A program made the translations under genes and the position numbers. Positions 52,143 to 61,960 of a DNA stretch of 64,000 nucleotides are shown one piece after another. The stretch is from NCBI GenBank assembly GCA_937930845.1, contig CALHBJ010000011.1, positions 62,001 to 126,000 on the forward strand. The letters are read 5' to 3'. The stretch's first letter is position 1. Every line of letters starts with the position of its first letter. Under the pieces are notes generated by a model. The model saw nothing but the letters and a program-made list of their open reading frames with translations. It had not been told where the DNA came from and did not search any database. The stretch comes from an uncultured Rhizobiaceae group bacterium (GTDB lineage: Bacteria > Pseudomonadota > Alphaproteobacteria > Rhizobiales > Rhizobiaceae).

Positions 52143-53239
52143 CCCAATTTCAGATTTCAAAAACCGACCTTGCCACCACAAGAATTGTAACAACCGACCT
52201 TAAGGCAATACCCCTCGCCCCCGGTGAAATTCTGGTGCGCATCGAAAAGTTTGGTTTCTCCGCCAACAATGTCACCTATGCCGTTGCGGGAGAGACCCTG
52301 AGCTATTGGCAATTCTTCCCGGCAAGTGGTGCCGACGCAGGTGACGATGCCAGCACCTGGGGCGTATTGCCGGTCTGGGGCTTTGCAAAGGTCATTGCCG
52401 CAAACGACAGTCCTATCGCTGTTGGCGAACGGTTATTTGGATATTTTCCGCCTGCAACCCATCTGGTGATGTCGCCCGTGGACACAACACCAATGCACTT
52501 CTTCGATGGTGCCCCGCACCGCGCCGAACTTCCTAAAGGCTACAATATGTATCGGCGGGTGGACGGCGAACCGGAATACAACAGCGCAGGCGACGATATG
52601 CGCATGTTGCTCTATCCGCTCTACATCACTTCGTTTTGCCTGTGGGATTTGATGAAAGACGAGAATTGGTATGGTGCCGAACAGGTCATCATCATCAGCG
52701 CATCCAGCAAAACAGCCATCGGTCTGGCCTATGCGCTGGAAGCCGATGAAGATGCGCCCTCAATCGTTGGCATGACATCCCCGCGCAACATGGATTTCGT
52801 TGACCAATTGGGCATCTATGACCAATGCGTTGGATATGATGGGTTTGAGGCCGTCCTGGCCGACAAACCAAGCATGATCGTTGACATGGCGGGCAATGCG
52901 CAGGTGCTTGGCCAACTGCACCAGCAACTGGGGGACAACATGGTCAAAACCCTCAATGTTGGACTGACCCATTGGGAGAGCAATCGCCGTGACGACAAAA
53001 TCATCCGCGACCGCAGCGAATTCTTCTTTGCACCAAGTCGAATTCAAACACGCATGAAGGATTGGGGCGCAAAAGAATTCGGTACCCGCTCCACCAGTTT
53101 CGTCATGGAAACCGCCGCCAAAAGCAGCCAATGGCTACAGCTCAAACAAATCGATGATTTGAGAGGACTGGAACAGGTCTACCTTGACGCGGTTAAGGGT
53201 AACATCGATCCGGCCGAAGGTCTGCTGATCAAACTTTAG
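52139..53239 (+). CDS. DUF2855 family protein
   Basis: MTQFQISKTDLATTRIVTTDLKAIPLAPGEILVRIEKFGFSANNVTYAVAGETLSYWQFFPA; MDR-like N-terminus; overlaps the FAD gene by 4 nt. Confidence 0.8.
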   Translation: MTQFQISKTDLATTRIVTTDLKAIPLAPGEILVRIEKFGFSANNVTYAVAGETLSYWQFFPASGADAGDDASTWGVLPVWGFAKVIAANDSPIAVGERLFGYFPPATHLVMSPVDTTPMHFFDGAPHRAELPKGYNMYRRVDGEPEYNSAGDDMRMLLYPLYITSFCLWDLMKDENWYGAEQVIIISASSKTAIGLAYALEADEDAPSIVGMTSPRNMDFVDQLGIYDQCVGYDGFEAVLADKPSMIVDMAGNAQVLGQLHQQLGDNMVKTLNVGLTHWESNRRDDKIIRDRSEFFFAPSRIQTRMKDWGAKEFGTRSTSFVMETAAKSSQWLQLKQIDDLRGLEQVYLDAVKGNIDPAEGLLIKL

Positions 53240-53249
53240 GGTCAAGAAC

Positions 53250-55112
53250 TTAGCTGCCGCGCACCACATCCATGAATATAACACCGAACTGTTCAAGCTT
53301 GCTCTTGCCCACACCTTTGACTTGCGAAAACTCTTCGTCATTGGTCGGCCTGCGTTGCGCCATGTCAGCCAGGGTTTTGTCCGGGAAAACCGCATAGGCA
53401 GGCACGCCGCGTTCCTTGGCCAATTGCAGCCGCTTGCGTTTCAATTGTGCTAGCAATTCGCGATCCCGGTCGGACAAATCCGGTGCCGGTTGCGATGTGC
53501 CAAATGCCGACGCGCCGCGCTGCGGTTTGCGGGCCGGTTTTGGCGCAAGCGCATCGGCGCGGAATTCAAACTGCCCCTGGCCCCGCGACAGGGCGTTGCC
53601 TTTTTCCGTAATCAGCAGGCTGGAATACCCGGCCACATCCACTTCCAAAAAGCCACTTGCCGTCATCTGGCGAATGATCGCCTGCCATTGCGGTTTTGAA
53701 TAACGTTCGCCGGTCCCGTGGCATTCCAGCCGGTCGTGACGGGCCTGGGTAACCTTTTCGGTTTCAGCGCCACGTAACACGTCAATGATATGCGCCTGTC
53801 CATACCGTTGTCCGGTTTCGAAAATCGCGCCGAAAACTGTCTCCGCCTCCCAGGTGCCATCGCGCATTTCCACCGGATTGCGGCAATTGTCGCAATTGCC
53901 GCATGGCGGCGTGGTTTCACCAAAATAAGCAAGCAAGGTCTGGCGTCGGCAGCCCTGGGCTTCGGCATAGGTGATCAGGGAGTTCAACCGCGAGATTTCG
54001 CGGCGCTTGTGATCCTCTTCCGTGCCTTCCTGCTCGACAAACTGGCGGCGCAGGCGAATGTCGCCGGGGCCAAATATCATATGCGCCTCTGCGGGGTCGC
54101 CGTCGCGCCCGGCCCGGCCAATTTCCTGATAATAGGCCTCGATGGAACCGGGCAAATCCGTGTGGAACACAAACCGCACATCCGGCTTGTCGATGCCCAT
54201 GCCAAACGCAATTGTGGCGGCCACCACCAGATCATCTTCGGTCACAAACCGGCTTTGGCGGGCTGAGCGTTCATCCCGTTCCAGCCCAGCATGATAGGCG
54301 GTGGCGTTGATGCCGTTTTCACGCAGCACCTCGGCTGCCTCTTCAGTCTTGCGCCGCGACAGGCAATAAACAATCCCGCTTTGTCCCTTGCGCGCACCCA
54401 CATAATCCAGAAGCTGGTTTTTCCAGCCGCCTTTGGGAGCAACATTGAGCGTGATATTGGGCCGGTCAAAACTCGATACAAATGTGCGGTGGGGGCCGTT
54501 GAACAATTGCAGTTCAATATCCTTGCGCGTGGCTTCGTCTGCGGTGGCTGTCATGGCCGCAATCGGCACATCGGGAAACCGTTGGCCCAACACCCCAAGG
54601 GCTGCATATTCCGGCCTGAAGGAAGGCCCCCACTGGCTCATACAATGGGCTTCATCGATGGCAAACAGACAGATCGGCAAGCGCGAGAGTGCGGCCAGCA
54701 TACGTTCTGTCACCAGCCGTTCCGGCGCCATATACAAAATGCGGGTTTCACCACCGGCAACACGTTGCCATGCCGCCACATTGGATTCACGGTCATTGTT
54801 GGAATGGATGGCATCAGCTGCAACACCGTTGAGCCGAAGTGCCGAAACCTGATCCTGCATCAAGGCCACAAGCGGCGACACCACAATGGTCAGCCCTTCC
54901 ATTGCCAGAGCTGGCACCTGAAAGCACAGCGATTTACCCGCCCCCGTGGGCATGACAGCCAACACAGACGTGCCGCCCAGCAATGTGTCGATAATTTCTT
55001 CCTGCCCGGGACGAAAGGCTGAATAGCCAAAAACATCGCGCAGAACCGTCAGCTTATCCGCCACATTCGCACGCACAAACGCAGCAGTGTCAGCAAGAGC
55101 AGACTGGGACAT
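53250..55112 (-). CDS. recQ: ATP-dependent DNA helicase RecQ
   Basis: GYSAFRPGQEEIIDTLLGGTSVLAVMPTGAGKSLCFQVPAL, FAIDEAHCMSQWGPSFRPEY, IGRAGRDGDPAEA, C-terminal HRDC. Confidence 0.97.
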   Translation of the reverse strand: MSQSALADTAAFVRANVADKLTVLRDVFGYSAFRPGQEEIIDTLLGGTSVLAVMPTGAGKSLCFQVPALAMEGLTIVVSPLVALMQDQVSALRLNGVAADAIHSNNDRESNVAAWQRVAGGETRILYMAPERLVTERMLAALSRLPICLFAIDEAHCMSQWGPSFRPEYAALGVLGQRFPDVPIAAMTATADEATRKDIELQLFNGPHRTFVSSFDRPNITLNVAPKGGWKNQLLDYVGARKGQSGIVYCLSRRKTEEAAEVLRENGINATAYHAGLERDERSARQSRFVTEDDLVVAATIAFGMGIDKPDVRFVFHTDLPGSIEAYYQEIGRAGRDGDPAEAHMIFGPGDIRLRRQFVEQEGTEEDHKRREISRLNSLITYAEAQGCRRQTLLAYFGETTPPCGNCDNCRNPVEMRDGTWEAETVFGAIFETGQRYGQAHIIDVLRGAETEKVTQARHDRLECHGTGERYSKPQWQAIIRQMTASGFLEVDVAGYSSLLITEKGNALSRGQGQFEFRADALAPKPARKPQRGASAFGTSQPAPDLSDRDRELLAQLKRKRLQLAKERGVPAYAVFPDKTLADMAQRRPTNDEEFSQVKGVGKSKLEQFGVIFMDVVRGS

Positions 55113-55242
55113 GAAATTCCATAGACGGAAGCGAATCGGTTGCAGCCACCATAACCCGGTGGTCGCTTGAGCTAAATGGGGGCAAATAAATGAACCTGGA
55201 AATTTGGCTTAGAAAAGCACTCACCTGGCCAGGTTCGCCCAG

Positions 55243-55977
55243 TTACACGCCGTAAATCTTTCCAGCCCGGTCGCGCCAGTGCTTGTTGCGGTCGATCTGC
55301 TCCAATTGTCGTCTGCGCCATTGGGCAAACAAGGTTTTGCGGGGCCGGGGAAGCTTTTGGCCCAGCACTTCAAGGCTGCTGATATTATCCAACCTGAAAG
55401 AACGGAAATCCTCCCGCAGGGTGCACCAGGCAACAAGAACGGTTGCGTTTTGAAAAAAGCTCAACAAAACCGGCCACACGACCCGTTTGGACTCATTGCC
55501 CTTTAGATCGCGATAGCAAATATGCAATTGCAATTCATCACCCATCGCGCCCCGCAATTCCTGCATCTCAATGGAATATTCCGGTGGGCTTTGATAGGTC
55601 GGCGCAAACAGGGGCGTGTCGACCAACCGCTCCTTGAGGTGCGCAGGCACCACCGCTGCGATTTTGGCAAGAGCATCTTGGACGGCCGTTGACATGGCCG
55701 TGTCCACCCGCCCGTCCATCATCCGCGCGCCCAGCATCAAGGCTTCCAGTTCGGCAACCGAAAACATCAGCGGCGGCACATCATAACCGTCTTCCAATAT
55801 GTAACCGACCCCAGCCTCACCCCGCACTGGAACGCCAGTAGATTCCAGCGACGCCATGTCGCGATAGAGGGTGCGCAGAGAAATTTCCAACTCCTCGGCA
55901 ATAGCAGTTCCCGCCACCGGACGGTTCATCCGGCGCAATATCTGTATAATCTGAAGCAGTCTGTCAGCACGTCTCAT
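55243..55977 (-). CDS. YafY-type WYL-domain transcriptional regulator
   Basis: MRRADRLLQIIQILRRMNRPVAGTAIAEELEISLRTLYRDMASLESTGVPVRGEAGVGYILEDGYDVPPLMFSVAELEALMLG; WYL-like effector region. Confidence 0.92.
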   Translation of the reverse strand: MRRADRLLQIIQILRRMNRPVAGTAIAEELEISLRTLYRDMASLESTGVPVRGEAGVGYILEDGYDVPPLMFSVAELEALMLGARMMDGRVDTAMSTAVQDALAKIAAVVPAHLKERLVDTPLFAPTYQSPPEYSIEMQELRGAMGDELQLHICYRDLKGNESKRVVWPVLLSFFQNATVLVAWCTLREDFRSFRLDNISSLEVLGQKLPRPRKTLFAQWRRRQLEQIDRNKHWRDRAGKIYGV

Positions 55978-55998
55978 GGTATGAACATACTACCGGCG

Positions 55999-56026
55999 CC
56001 ATGCTGACACCATGATGTCAGCATGG
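55999..56026. promoter_or_regulatory. candidate operator of the WYL regulator
   Basis: CCATGCTGACA-CCATGA-TGTCAGCATGG, 11-bp perfect arms, in the divergent WYL/DUF1801 gap. Confidence 0.78.
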
Positions 56027-56077
56027 TGATGGTAAAGATATTTCGGCAACTCAAACCGGCCACTGGAGGTAAGAAAA

Positions 56078-56494
56078 ATGTCGCATCCCGTTTCCAGGGG
56101 CGTTGAGGACTATTTCAATGCTCAGTCGGACGCTGCAAGTCAGACCCTGCACCTCTTGCGCGATCTAGTGTTCGAAGTTGCTGCTTCGAACCCCGACATC
56201 GGAGTGGTGGAAGAAACGTTGAAATGGGGCCAGCCTTCCTATCTGACTCCGCAAACCAAATCCGGAAGCACGCTGCGATTGGCGACAGACAAGCAGGGAA
56301 AGCCCGCAATTTATATCAATTGCCAGACCACATTGGCTGATCAGGTGCGCAATCTTTATCCAGATCAGTTTGAGATTCAAAAGAACCGCCAGGTGCAGCC
56401 CTTACTTCCCGTCCACGAAATGGACGCCGCTATTCGCCACGTCATCGCGCTTGTCTTGACCTATCACCGGCGACCAAAATCACTTTCCGCTTGA
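56078..56494 (+). CDS. DUF1801 domain protein
   Basis: VEDYFNAQSDAASQTLHLLRDLVFEVAASNPDIGVVEETLKWGQPSYLTPQTKSGSTLRLAT; YdhG/DUF1801-like. Confidence 0.78.
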   Translation: MSHPVSRGVEDYFNAQSDAASQTLHLLRDLVFEVAASNPDIGVVEETLKWGQPSYLTPQTKSGSTLRLATDKQGKPAIYINCQTTLADQVRNLYPDQFEIQKNRQVQPLLPVHEMDAAIRHVIALVLTYHRRPKSLSA

Positions 56495-56521
56495 CCTGAC
56501 AGCCGCCAGCGGTGACGAGGG

Positions 56522-57433
56522 GTGATGTTTGCGCTGTGGGTTCCAATAACAATAGCTGCCGCTTTTTTGCAGAACCTGCGTTCGGTTCAGCAAAAAGCAT
56601 TGAAGGGGCGACTCACCACCGCGGGTTCCGCCTATGCCCGTTTCCTCTATGCCTGGCCCCTGGCGATCATCTATGTCGCAGGCCTTTGGCATTTCCTCGG
56701 CTATGACATGCCAAAGGCCAATGCATTATTCTTGATCTATTGCGTGCTGGGCGGCCTGTGCCAGATCCTGTTTACGGTTGTCCTGTTGTGGATGTTCTCA
56801 TTTCGAAGTTTCGCTGTTGGCACGACATTCTCGAAACTCGAAGTGATTTTGATCGCGATCATGGGCGCCCTGTTGCTGGGAGATAAGGTGAACCTGTGGG
56901 CTGGCTTTGCCATTTTGCTGGGTGCCATTGGCACCATCCTGCTGGCGTTGACAGAAACCAAACTGACGATTGGCGGCCTGCTGCGGGGCATGGCAGACAA
57001 GGTCACACTGGTTGGCCTTGGGTCGGCGGCGCTATTGGGCGGTTCCGTCGTGTTTTTTCGCGCCGCAGCACTGAGCCTGAACGGCCAGGATTTTTTAATG
57101 ACTGCCGCCTACACACTAGCAGTGACACTGGTGTTTCAGACCTTGATCATGGGGTTGTGGTTTTGGGTCTATGACCGCCAGCAATTGCGGGCAGTTGTGC
57201 GCGAATGGCGATATGCGGCACCGATTGGCCTGGTTGGCATGCTGGGTTCGGTGGGTTGGTTCACCGCCTTTACCCTGCAAAATGCTGCGCTTGTGCGCGC
57301 CCTTGGGCAGATTGAGCTGATCTTCACCTACTTGACCAGCGTTTTCTATTTCCGCGAAAAAGTCACGCTCACCGAGGTCATTGGCAATGGACTTATTGTG
57401 ATTGCCATTCTGATCATCCTGCTTGCTGGTTAG
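56522..57433 (+). CDS. DMT (EamA-like) transporter
   Basis: About 10 TM helices; ALLLGDKVNLWAGFAILLGAIGTILLAL and YLTSVFYFREKVTLTEVIGNGLIVIAILIILLAG. Confidence 0.85.
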   Translation: MMFALWVPITIAAAFLQNLRSVQQKALKGRLTTAGSAYARFLYAWPLAIIYVAGLWHFLGYDMPKANALFLIYCVLGGLCQILFTVVLLWMFSFRSFAVGTTFSKLEVILIAIMGALLLGDKVNLWAGFAILLGAIGTILLALTETKLTIGGLLRGMADKVTLVGLGSAALLGGSVVFFRAAALSLNGQDFLMTAAYTLAVTLVFQTLIMGLWFWVYDRQQLRAVVREWRYAAPIGLVGMLGSVGWFTAFTLQNAALVRALGQIELIFTYLTSVFYFREKVTLTEVIGNGLIVIAILIILLAG

Positions 57434-57562
57434 ATTTTTGCCTCGAAACCAGCAGAAATTCATCGTTTTGCCTGTGTGACGATCTTGCCTTGCGCTCCCG
57501 CTTGCCTCTAAAACATCTGCAAATAGTACCCGGTCCAATTGAGTGACCCGAGGAGAGTATAC

Positions 57563-58939
57563 ATGGCACAGAAATGGTCCCCTGATTCCTGGCGTTCCAA
57601 ACCCGCGTTGCAATTGCCGGAATATCCAGATGCAGCCGCATTGGCCGCAACCGAGGCCCGTTTGGCCAGCTTTCCACCATTGGTATTTGCCGGGGAAGCC
57701 CGGGCGTTGAAAGACGATCTTGCCCGGGTCTGCCGCGGTGAAGCGTTTTTGATGCAGGGCGGCGATTGCGCTGAGAGCTTTGCCGAGCACGGCGCGGACA
57801 ATATTCGCGATTTCTTCCGCGTATTCCTGCAAATGGCCGTTGTGCTCACCTTCGGTGCGTCCAAGCCGGTTGTGAAAGTCGGGCGCATTGCCGGGCAATT
57901 CGCCAAGCCACGTTCGTCGGGTATGGAAACCCAGGGAGACGTGAGCCTTCCCTCCTACAAGGGTGATGTGGTCAACGGCATCGAATTTGACGAGACATCG
58001 CGTATTCCAGACCCGGAACGCCAGATCATGGCATACCGCCAGTCGGCCGCCACACTGAACCTGTTGCGCGCCTTCGCCCAGGGTGGATACGCCAACTTAA
58101 ACCACGTCCACCAATGGACATTGGATTTCGTCAAGAACTCCCCCCAGGCCGAAAAATATGCCGAATTGGCCGACCGCATTTCCGAAACCCTGGGCTTCAT
58201 GCGGGCTGTGGGCATGGACCCGGAAAACAATCCAAAACTGCGTGAGACAGATTTCTACACCAGCCATGAAGCCCTGTTGCTCGGCTATGAAGAAGCGTTG
58301 ACCCGTGACGATTCCATCACCGGTCAGCCCTATGCCACATCCGGCCATATGATCTGGATCGGCGACCGTACCCGCCAGGCAGACCATGCCCATGTGGAAT
58401 ATTGTCGTGGGGTCAACAATCCAATTGGCTTGAAATGTGGACCGACCACCACTGCGGACGGCCTATTAGAACTCATCGACATATTGTCACCGGAAAACGA
58501 GCCGGGTCGCCTGACCCTGATTGCCCGATTTGGCCATGACAAAGTTGAGCACCATCTGCCGGAGCTTATTCGCGCAGTGCAGCGCGAAGGCAAAAACATT
58601 GTGTGGTCCTGCGACCCCATGCACGGCAACACAATTTCTGCTGCCGGCTACAAAACCCGCCCATTCGAACGGGTGATAGGCGAAGTCAATTCATTCTTCG
58701 ATGTGCATAATGCAGAAGGCACCATTGCCGGCGGCGTTCATGTGGAAATGACAGGCAAGGACGTGACCGAGTGCACCGGTGGTGCGCGCGCCGTAACCGA
58801 CGATGATCTGGGCAATCGCTACCACACCCATTGCGACCCGCGCCTGAATGCCGACCAGTCCCTGGAACTGGCATTCCTGGTGGCGGACCGGTTGAAAAAA
58901 TCTGGCCGCACGGCTTCCGGCAAACAAGAAGCCGCATGA
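57563..58939 (+). CDS. aroG: class II 3-deoxy-7-phosphoheptulonate synthase (DAHP synthase)
   Basis: [78 protein letters not shown]. Confidence 0.95.
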   Translation: MAQKWSPDSWRSKPALQLPEYPDAAALAATEARLASFPPLVFAGEARALKDDLARVCRGEAFLMQGGDCAESFAEHGADNIRDFFRVFLQMAVVLTFGASKPVVKVGRIAGQFAKPRSSGMETQGDVSLPSYKGDVVNGIEFDETSRIPDPERQIMAYRQSAATLNLLRAFAQGGYANLNHVHQWTLDFVKNSPQAEKYAELADRISETLGFMRAVGMDPENNPKLRETDFYTSHEALLLGYEEALTRDDSITGQPYATSGHMIWIGDRTRQADHAHVEYCRGVNNPIGLKCGPTTTADGLLELIDILSPENEPGRLTLIARFGHDKVEHHLPELIRAVQREGKNIVWSCDPMHGNTISAAGYKTRPFERVIGEVNSFFDVHNAEGTIAGGVHVEMTGKDVTECTGGARAVTDDDLGNRYHTHCDPRLNADQSLELAFLVADRLKKSGRTASGKQEAA

Positions 58940-59349
58940 GCAATCGCAGTTCCAATCCCGGCGGCGGCACGGGCTCCTGTCTTTGCGGCAACGTAAGCTA
59001 CGTTGTCGACGGCTCAATGCGCCAGATTGTGGCCTGTCACTGCCAACAGTGCCGCAAACAATCCGGCCATTTCTTCGCCGCCACCGATGCCAGCGATTGC
59101 GATCTGACCATCAAGGATGACGGATCATTGAAATGGTATGTGGCATCTGAAACAGCCAAGCGCGGGTTTTGCAGCAATTGCGGCTCGATCCTGTTTTGGA
59201 AAGCCAACGGGCACAACCGCACGTCAATTCTGGCCGGATCGCTCGACACGCATCCCGGCCTGAAACTCGACCGCCATATCTTCTGCGACGACAAGGGCGA
59301 CTATTACGAACTAAACGACGGCCTGCCGGTTTTTGGACAAGCCGACTGA
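58936..59349 (+). CDS. GFA (glutathione-dependent formaldehyde-activating-like) family protein
   Basis: [44 protein letters not shown]: CxC/CxxC zinc pattern. Overlaps the DAHP synthase stop by 4 nt. Confidence 0.9.
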   Translation: MSNRSSNPGGGTGSCLCGNVSYVVDGSMRQIVACHCQQCRKQSGHFFAATDASDCDLTIKDDGSLKWYVASETAKRGFCSNCGSILFWKANGHNRTSILAGSLDTHPGLKLDRHIFCDDKGDYYELNDGLPVFGQAD

Positions 59350-59362
59350 GGGAAAACATTGA

Positions 59363-60181
59363 ATGGAAATTCTGAAAAAACTGCTGCGAGACCGGAGCCA
59401 ATTTGCAGAAATTCCCGACCCACCTCCGACTATCTCAGTTGGGGCAGAAAGTTCTGACGACGATACCGAGGAGGAACCATCCAGATTGAGCGAGCCAGAA
59501 GGCTTGGGTTCTGCAGAAGGGCAAACATTCTATATTGAATACAAAGATGCCAATGGAAAAAAGTCAACGCGGTCAATTACCGTATGGGGAATAACGGCAA
59601 ATGCATCGTGTGTCCCAATTTTGACAGCCAAATGCCATCTACGAAACACTAATAGATCATTTCGTATTGATAGAATACTGGAAATCATCGATCTAGATGG
59701 TGTGTATGTCGATGACATTCCTGCCTTTCTTCAAGACAATTTTGGGATGAATTCGGAATTTGCCAATTTTTCCGGGCAGAAAAAAATTGAGAATTCGACT
59801 TCCAAAAAGAAGACACCCACGCCATCTGAGATAGGCAACTGGCCGGAGCAGCGCAAATTTATCAGACCCTTTGCTGTGTTATGGATATTGCTGGCACAAT
59901 CCGATGGTTGGGTTCAGGATTCTGAGGTGAATGCCGCATCAAAAGCTTTTGAAGACCTGTTTGGGAGCAAGGCAGATACGGATAGGTTCGAAGCTTATTT
60001 CAAAAGACTGAGGCCATCGGACAAACAAGTTTACGATGCCATGGATCATTTTCGCACCATTGGCCAAATGCATTCCAGTCAGTTGGTTGAGGGGTGTCGA
60101 CAAATTTTAAACGCTGATGGCGTGATTCATTCAAATGAGGTCAAAATGATCAAAGTCTTCGCCGATGCGCTGCGAAGCTAG
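59363..60181 (+). CDS. uncharacterised protein with WYL-like segment and TerB-like C-terminus
   Basis: Middle: FYIEYKDANGKKSTRSITVWGI...ILTAKCHLRNTNRSFRIDRILEIIDLDG (WYL-like). C-terminus: LAQSDGWVQDSEVNAASKAF and ILNADGVIHSNEVKMIKVFADAL (TerB-like DG...E motifs). No HTH seen. Confidence 0.6.
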   Translation: MEILKKLLRDRSQFAEIPDPPPTISVGAESSDDDTEEEPSRLSEPEGLGSAEGQTFYIEYKDANGKKSTRSITVWGITANASCVPILTAKCHLRNTNRSFRIDRILEIIDLDGVYVDDIPAFLQDNFGMNSEFANFSGQKKIENSTSKKKTPTPSEIGNWPEQRKFIRPFAVLWILLAQSDGWVQDSEVNAASKAFEDLFGSKADTDRFEAYFKRLRPSDKQVYDAMDHFRTIGQMHSSQLVEGCRQILNADGVIHSNEVKMIKVFADALRS

Positions 60182-60263
60182 TAGCTTGCATGGAAGCCAA
60201 CAACTCAATCGCGCAATGCTAAATTTGATTGCCCACCCCTGCCCCGCGCGGTAAACCGCCTGC

Positions 60264-61955
60264 ATGACACAATTGACCAACACCCTTCGCATTGCCCTTG
60301 CCCAGTTGAACCCCACGGTGGGCGATATTCGCGGCAATTTGAAACTTGCCCGTGAGGCGCGGGCGGATGCGGCGCGCCAGGGTGCAGATCTGGTGATATT
60401 CACCGAATTGTTCATGTCTGGCTATTCTCCAGATGATCTGGTTCTCAAGCCTGCCTTTGTGCGCAATTGCATGTCTGCCTGCGAGGAATTGGCAATAGAC
60501 ACCGCAGATGGCGGGCCGGGCATTGTCATGGGATCGCCCTGGCGCGATGCGACAAGCGGTTTGCACAATGCCGTTGCTGTGCTCGATGGCGGCAAGGTGC
60601 AGACCACGCGCTACAAGGTCGACCTGCCGAATTATGGCGTATTCGATGAAAAGCGCGTTTTCGATGCCGGCCCGATGCCCGGCCCAGTCAATTTCCGCGG
60701 CATACGTTTGGGCATTCCGATCTGCGAAGACATCTGGAACGATGTCGATGTGTGCGAAACCCTGGCCGAAAGTGGTGCGGAGATTTTGATCTCCCCCAAC
60801 GGTTCGCCCTATTACCGCAACAAAATGGATGTGCGGTTACAGGTGGTCGTGCGCCAGGTCGTCGAATGTGGCCTGCCGTTGATTTATCTCAACCAGATGG
60901 GTGGCCAGGACGAATTGGTCTTCGATGGTGGATCATTCGTCGTCAATGCCGACAAAACACTGCCCATTCAGATGAACCAGTTTGAAGACAGTGTGACACT
61001 CACCACCTGGCGCAGAACCGGCGAAGGCTGGGCTTGCGACACGGGTGTACGCGCACAATTGCCCGATGTTCAGGAAGCCGATTGGCGCGCCTGCGTGATG
61101 GGACTGCGCGACTACGTCAACAAGAACGGCTTTAAAAATGTGGTGCTCGGCCTGTCCGGCGGTATTGATTCCGCCATTGTGGCGGCCATGAGCGTCGACG
61201 CGCTGGGCGAAGAGCGCGTGCGCTGCGTCATGCTGCCCTATCAGTACACATCTGATGAGTCGCTCCAAGACGCCGCAGACTGCGCCAGCGCATTGGGAGT
61301 TCGCTATGAATCCGTACCGATCAAAGAGCCGGTAGAAGGCTTCCAAAATGCCCTGGCTGACCTGTTTGAAGACACCCAATCCGGCGTAACAGAAGAAAAC
61401 CTTCAAAGCCGCGCCAGAGGCGTAATTCTCATGGCGATTTCCAATAAATTTGGCTCCATGGTCGTCACAACCGGCAATAAAAGCGAGATGTCGGTTGGCT
61501 ATGCCACACTATATGGCGACATGAACGGCGGCTTTAACCCGATCAAAGACCTGTACAAAATGCAGGTCTATGGCTTGGCTGACTGGCGCAACAAACACAT
61601 GCCGCCCAATTGTCTGGGACCGTCCGGCGAAGTCATTCCCCAAAACATCATCGACAAGGCACCCACCGCGGAATTGCGCGAAGACCAGACCGATCAGGAT
61701 TCCCTGCCCGAATATCCCGTACTGGACGCCATTCTCGAAGGTCTGGTTGAGGATGAATTATCGGTGGACGAGATTGTTGAGAAATATGATTTCGAGCGCG
61801 CCACGGTGGAACGGATGGAGCACCTGCTCTACATCGCAGAATATAAGCGCCGCCAGGCAGCCCCAGGTGTGAAGATCACCCGCCGCGCTTTCGGCCGCGA
61901 ACGGCGCTATCCCATCACCAATCGCTGGCGCGACCGCCGGGCCGACGGGAAATAA
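60264..61955 (+). CDS. nadE: glutamine-dependent NAD+ synthetase
   Basis: N-terminal nitrilase (ALAQLNPTVGDIRGN, PICEDIWND) and C-terminal synthase (LGLSGGIDSAIVAAMSVDALG, TGNKSEMSVGYATLYGDMNGGFNPIKDLYK). Confidence 0.97.
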   Translation: MTQLTNTLRIALAQLNPTVGDIRGNLKLAREARADAARQGADLVIFTELFMSGYSPDDLVLKPAFVRNCMSACEELAIDTADGGPGIVMGSPWRDATSGLHNAVAVLDGGKVQTTRYKVDLPNYGVFDEKRVFDAGPMPGPVNFRGIRLGIPICEDIWNDVDVCETLAESGAEILISPNGSPYYRNKMDVRLQVVVRQVVECGLPLIYLNQMGGQDELVFDGGSFVVNADKTLPIQMNQFEDSVTLTTWRRTGEGWACDTGVRAQLPDVQEADWRACVMGLRDYVNKNGFKNVVLGLSGGIDSAIVAAMSVDALGEERVRCVMLPYQYTSDESLQDAADCASALGVRYESVPIKEPVEGFQNALADLFEDTQSGVTEENLQSRARGVILMAISNKFGSMVVTTGNKSEMSVGYATLYGDMNGGFNPIKDLYKMQVYGLADWRNKHMPPNCLGPSGEVIPQNIIDKAPTAELREDQTDQDSLPEYPVLDAILEGLVEDELSVDEIVEKYDFERATVERMEHLLYIAEYKRRQAAPGVKITRRAFGRERRYPITNRWRDRRADGK

Positions 61956-61960
61956 CCAAA

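Noticed and set aside
54291-55022. 243-aa ORF on + strand
   Set aside because: Antisense to recQ; shadow ORF.
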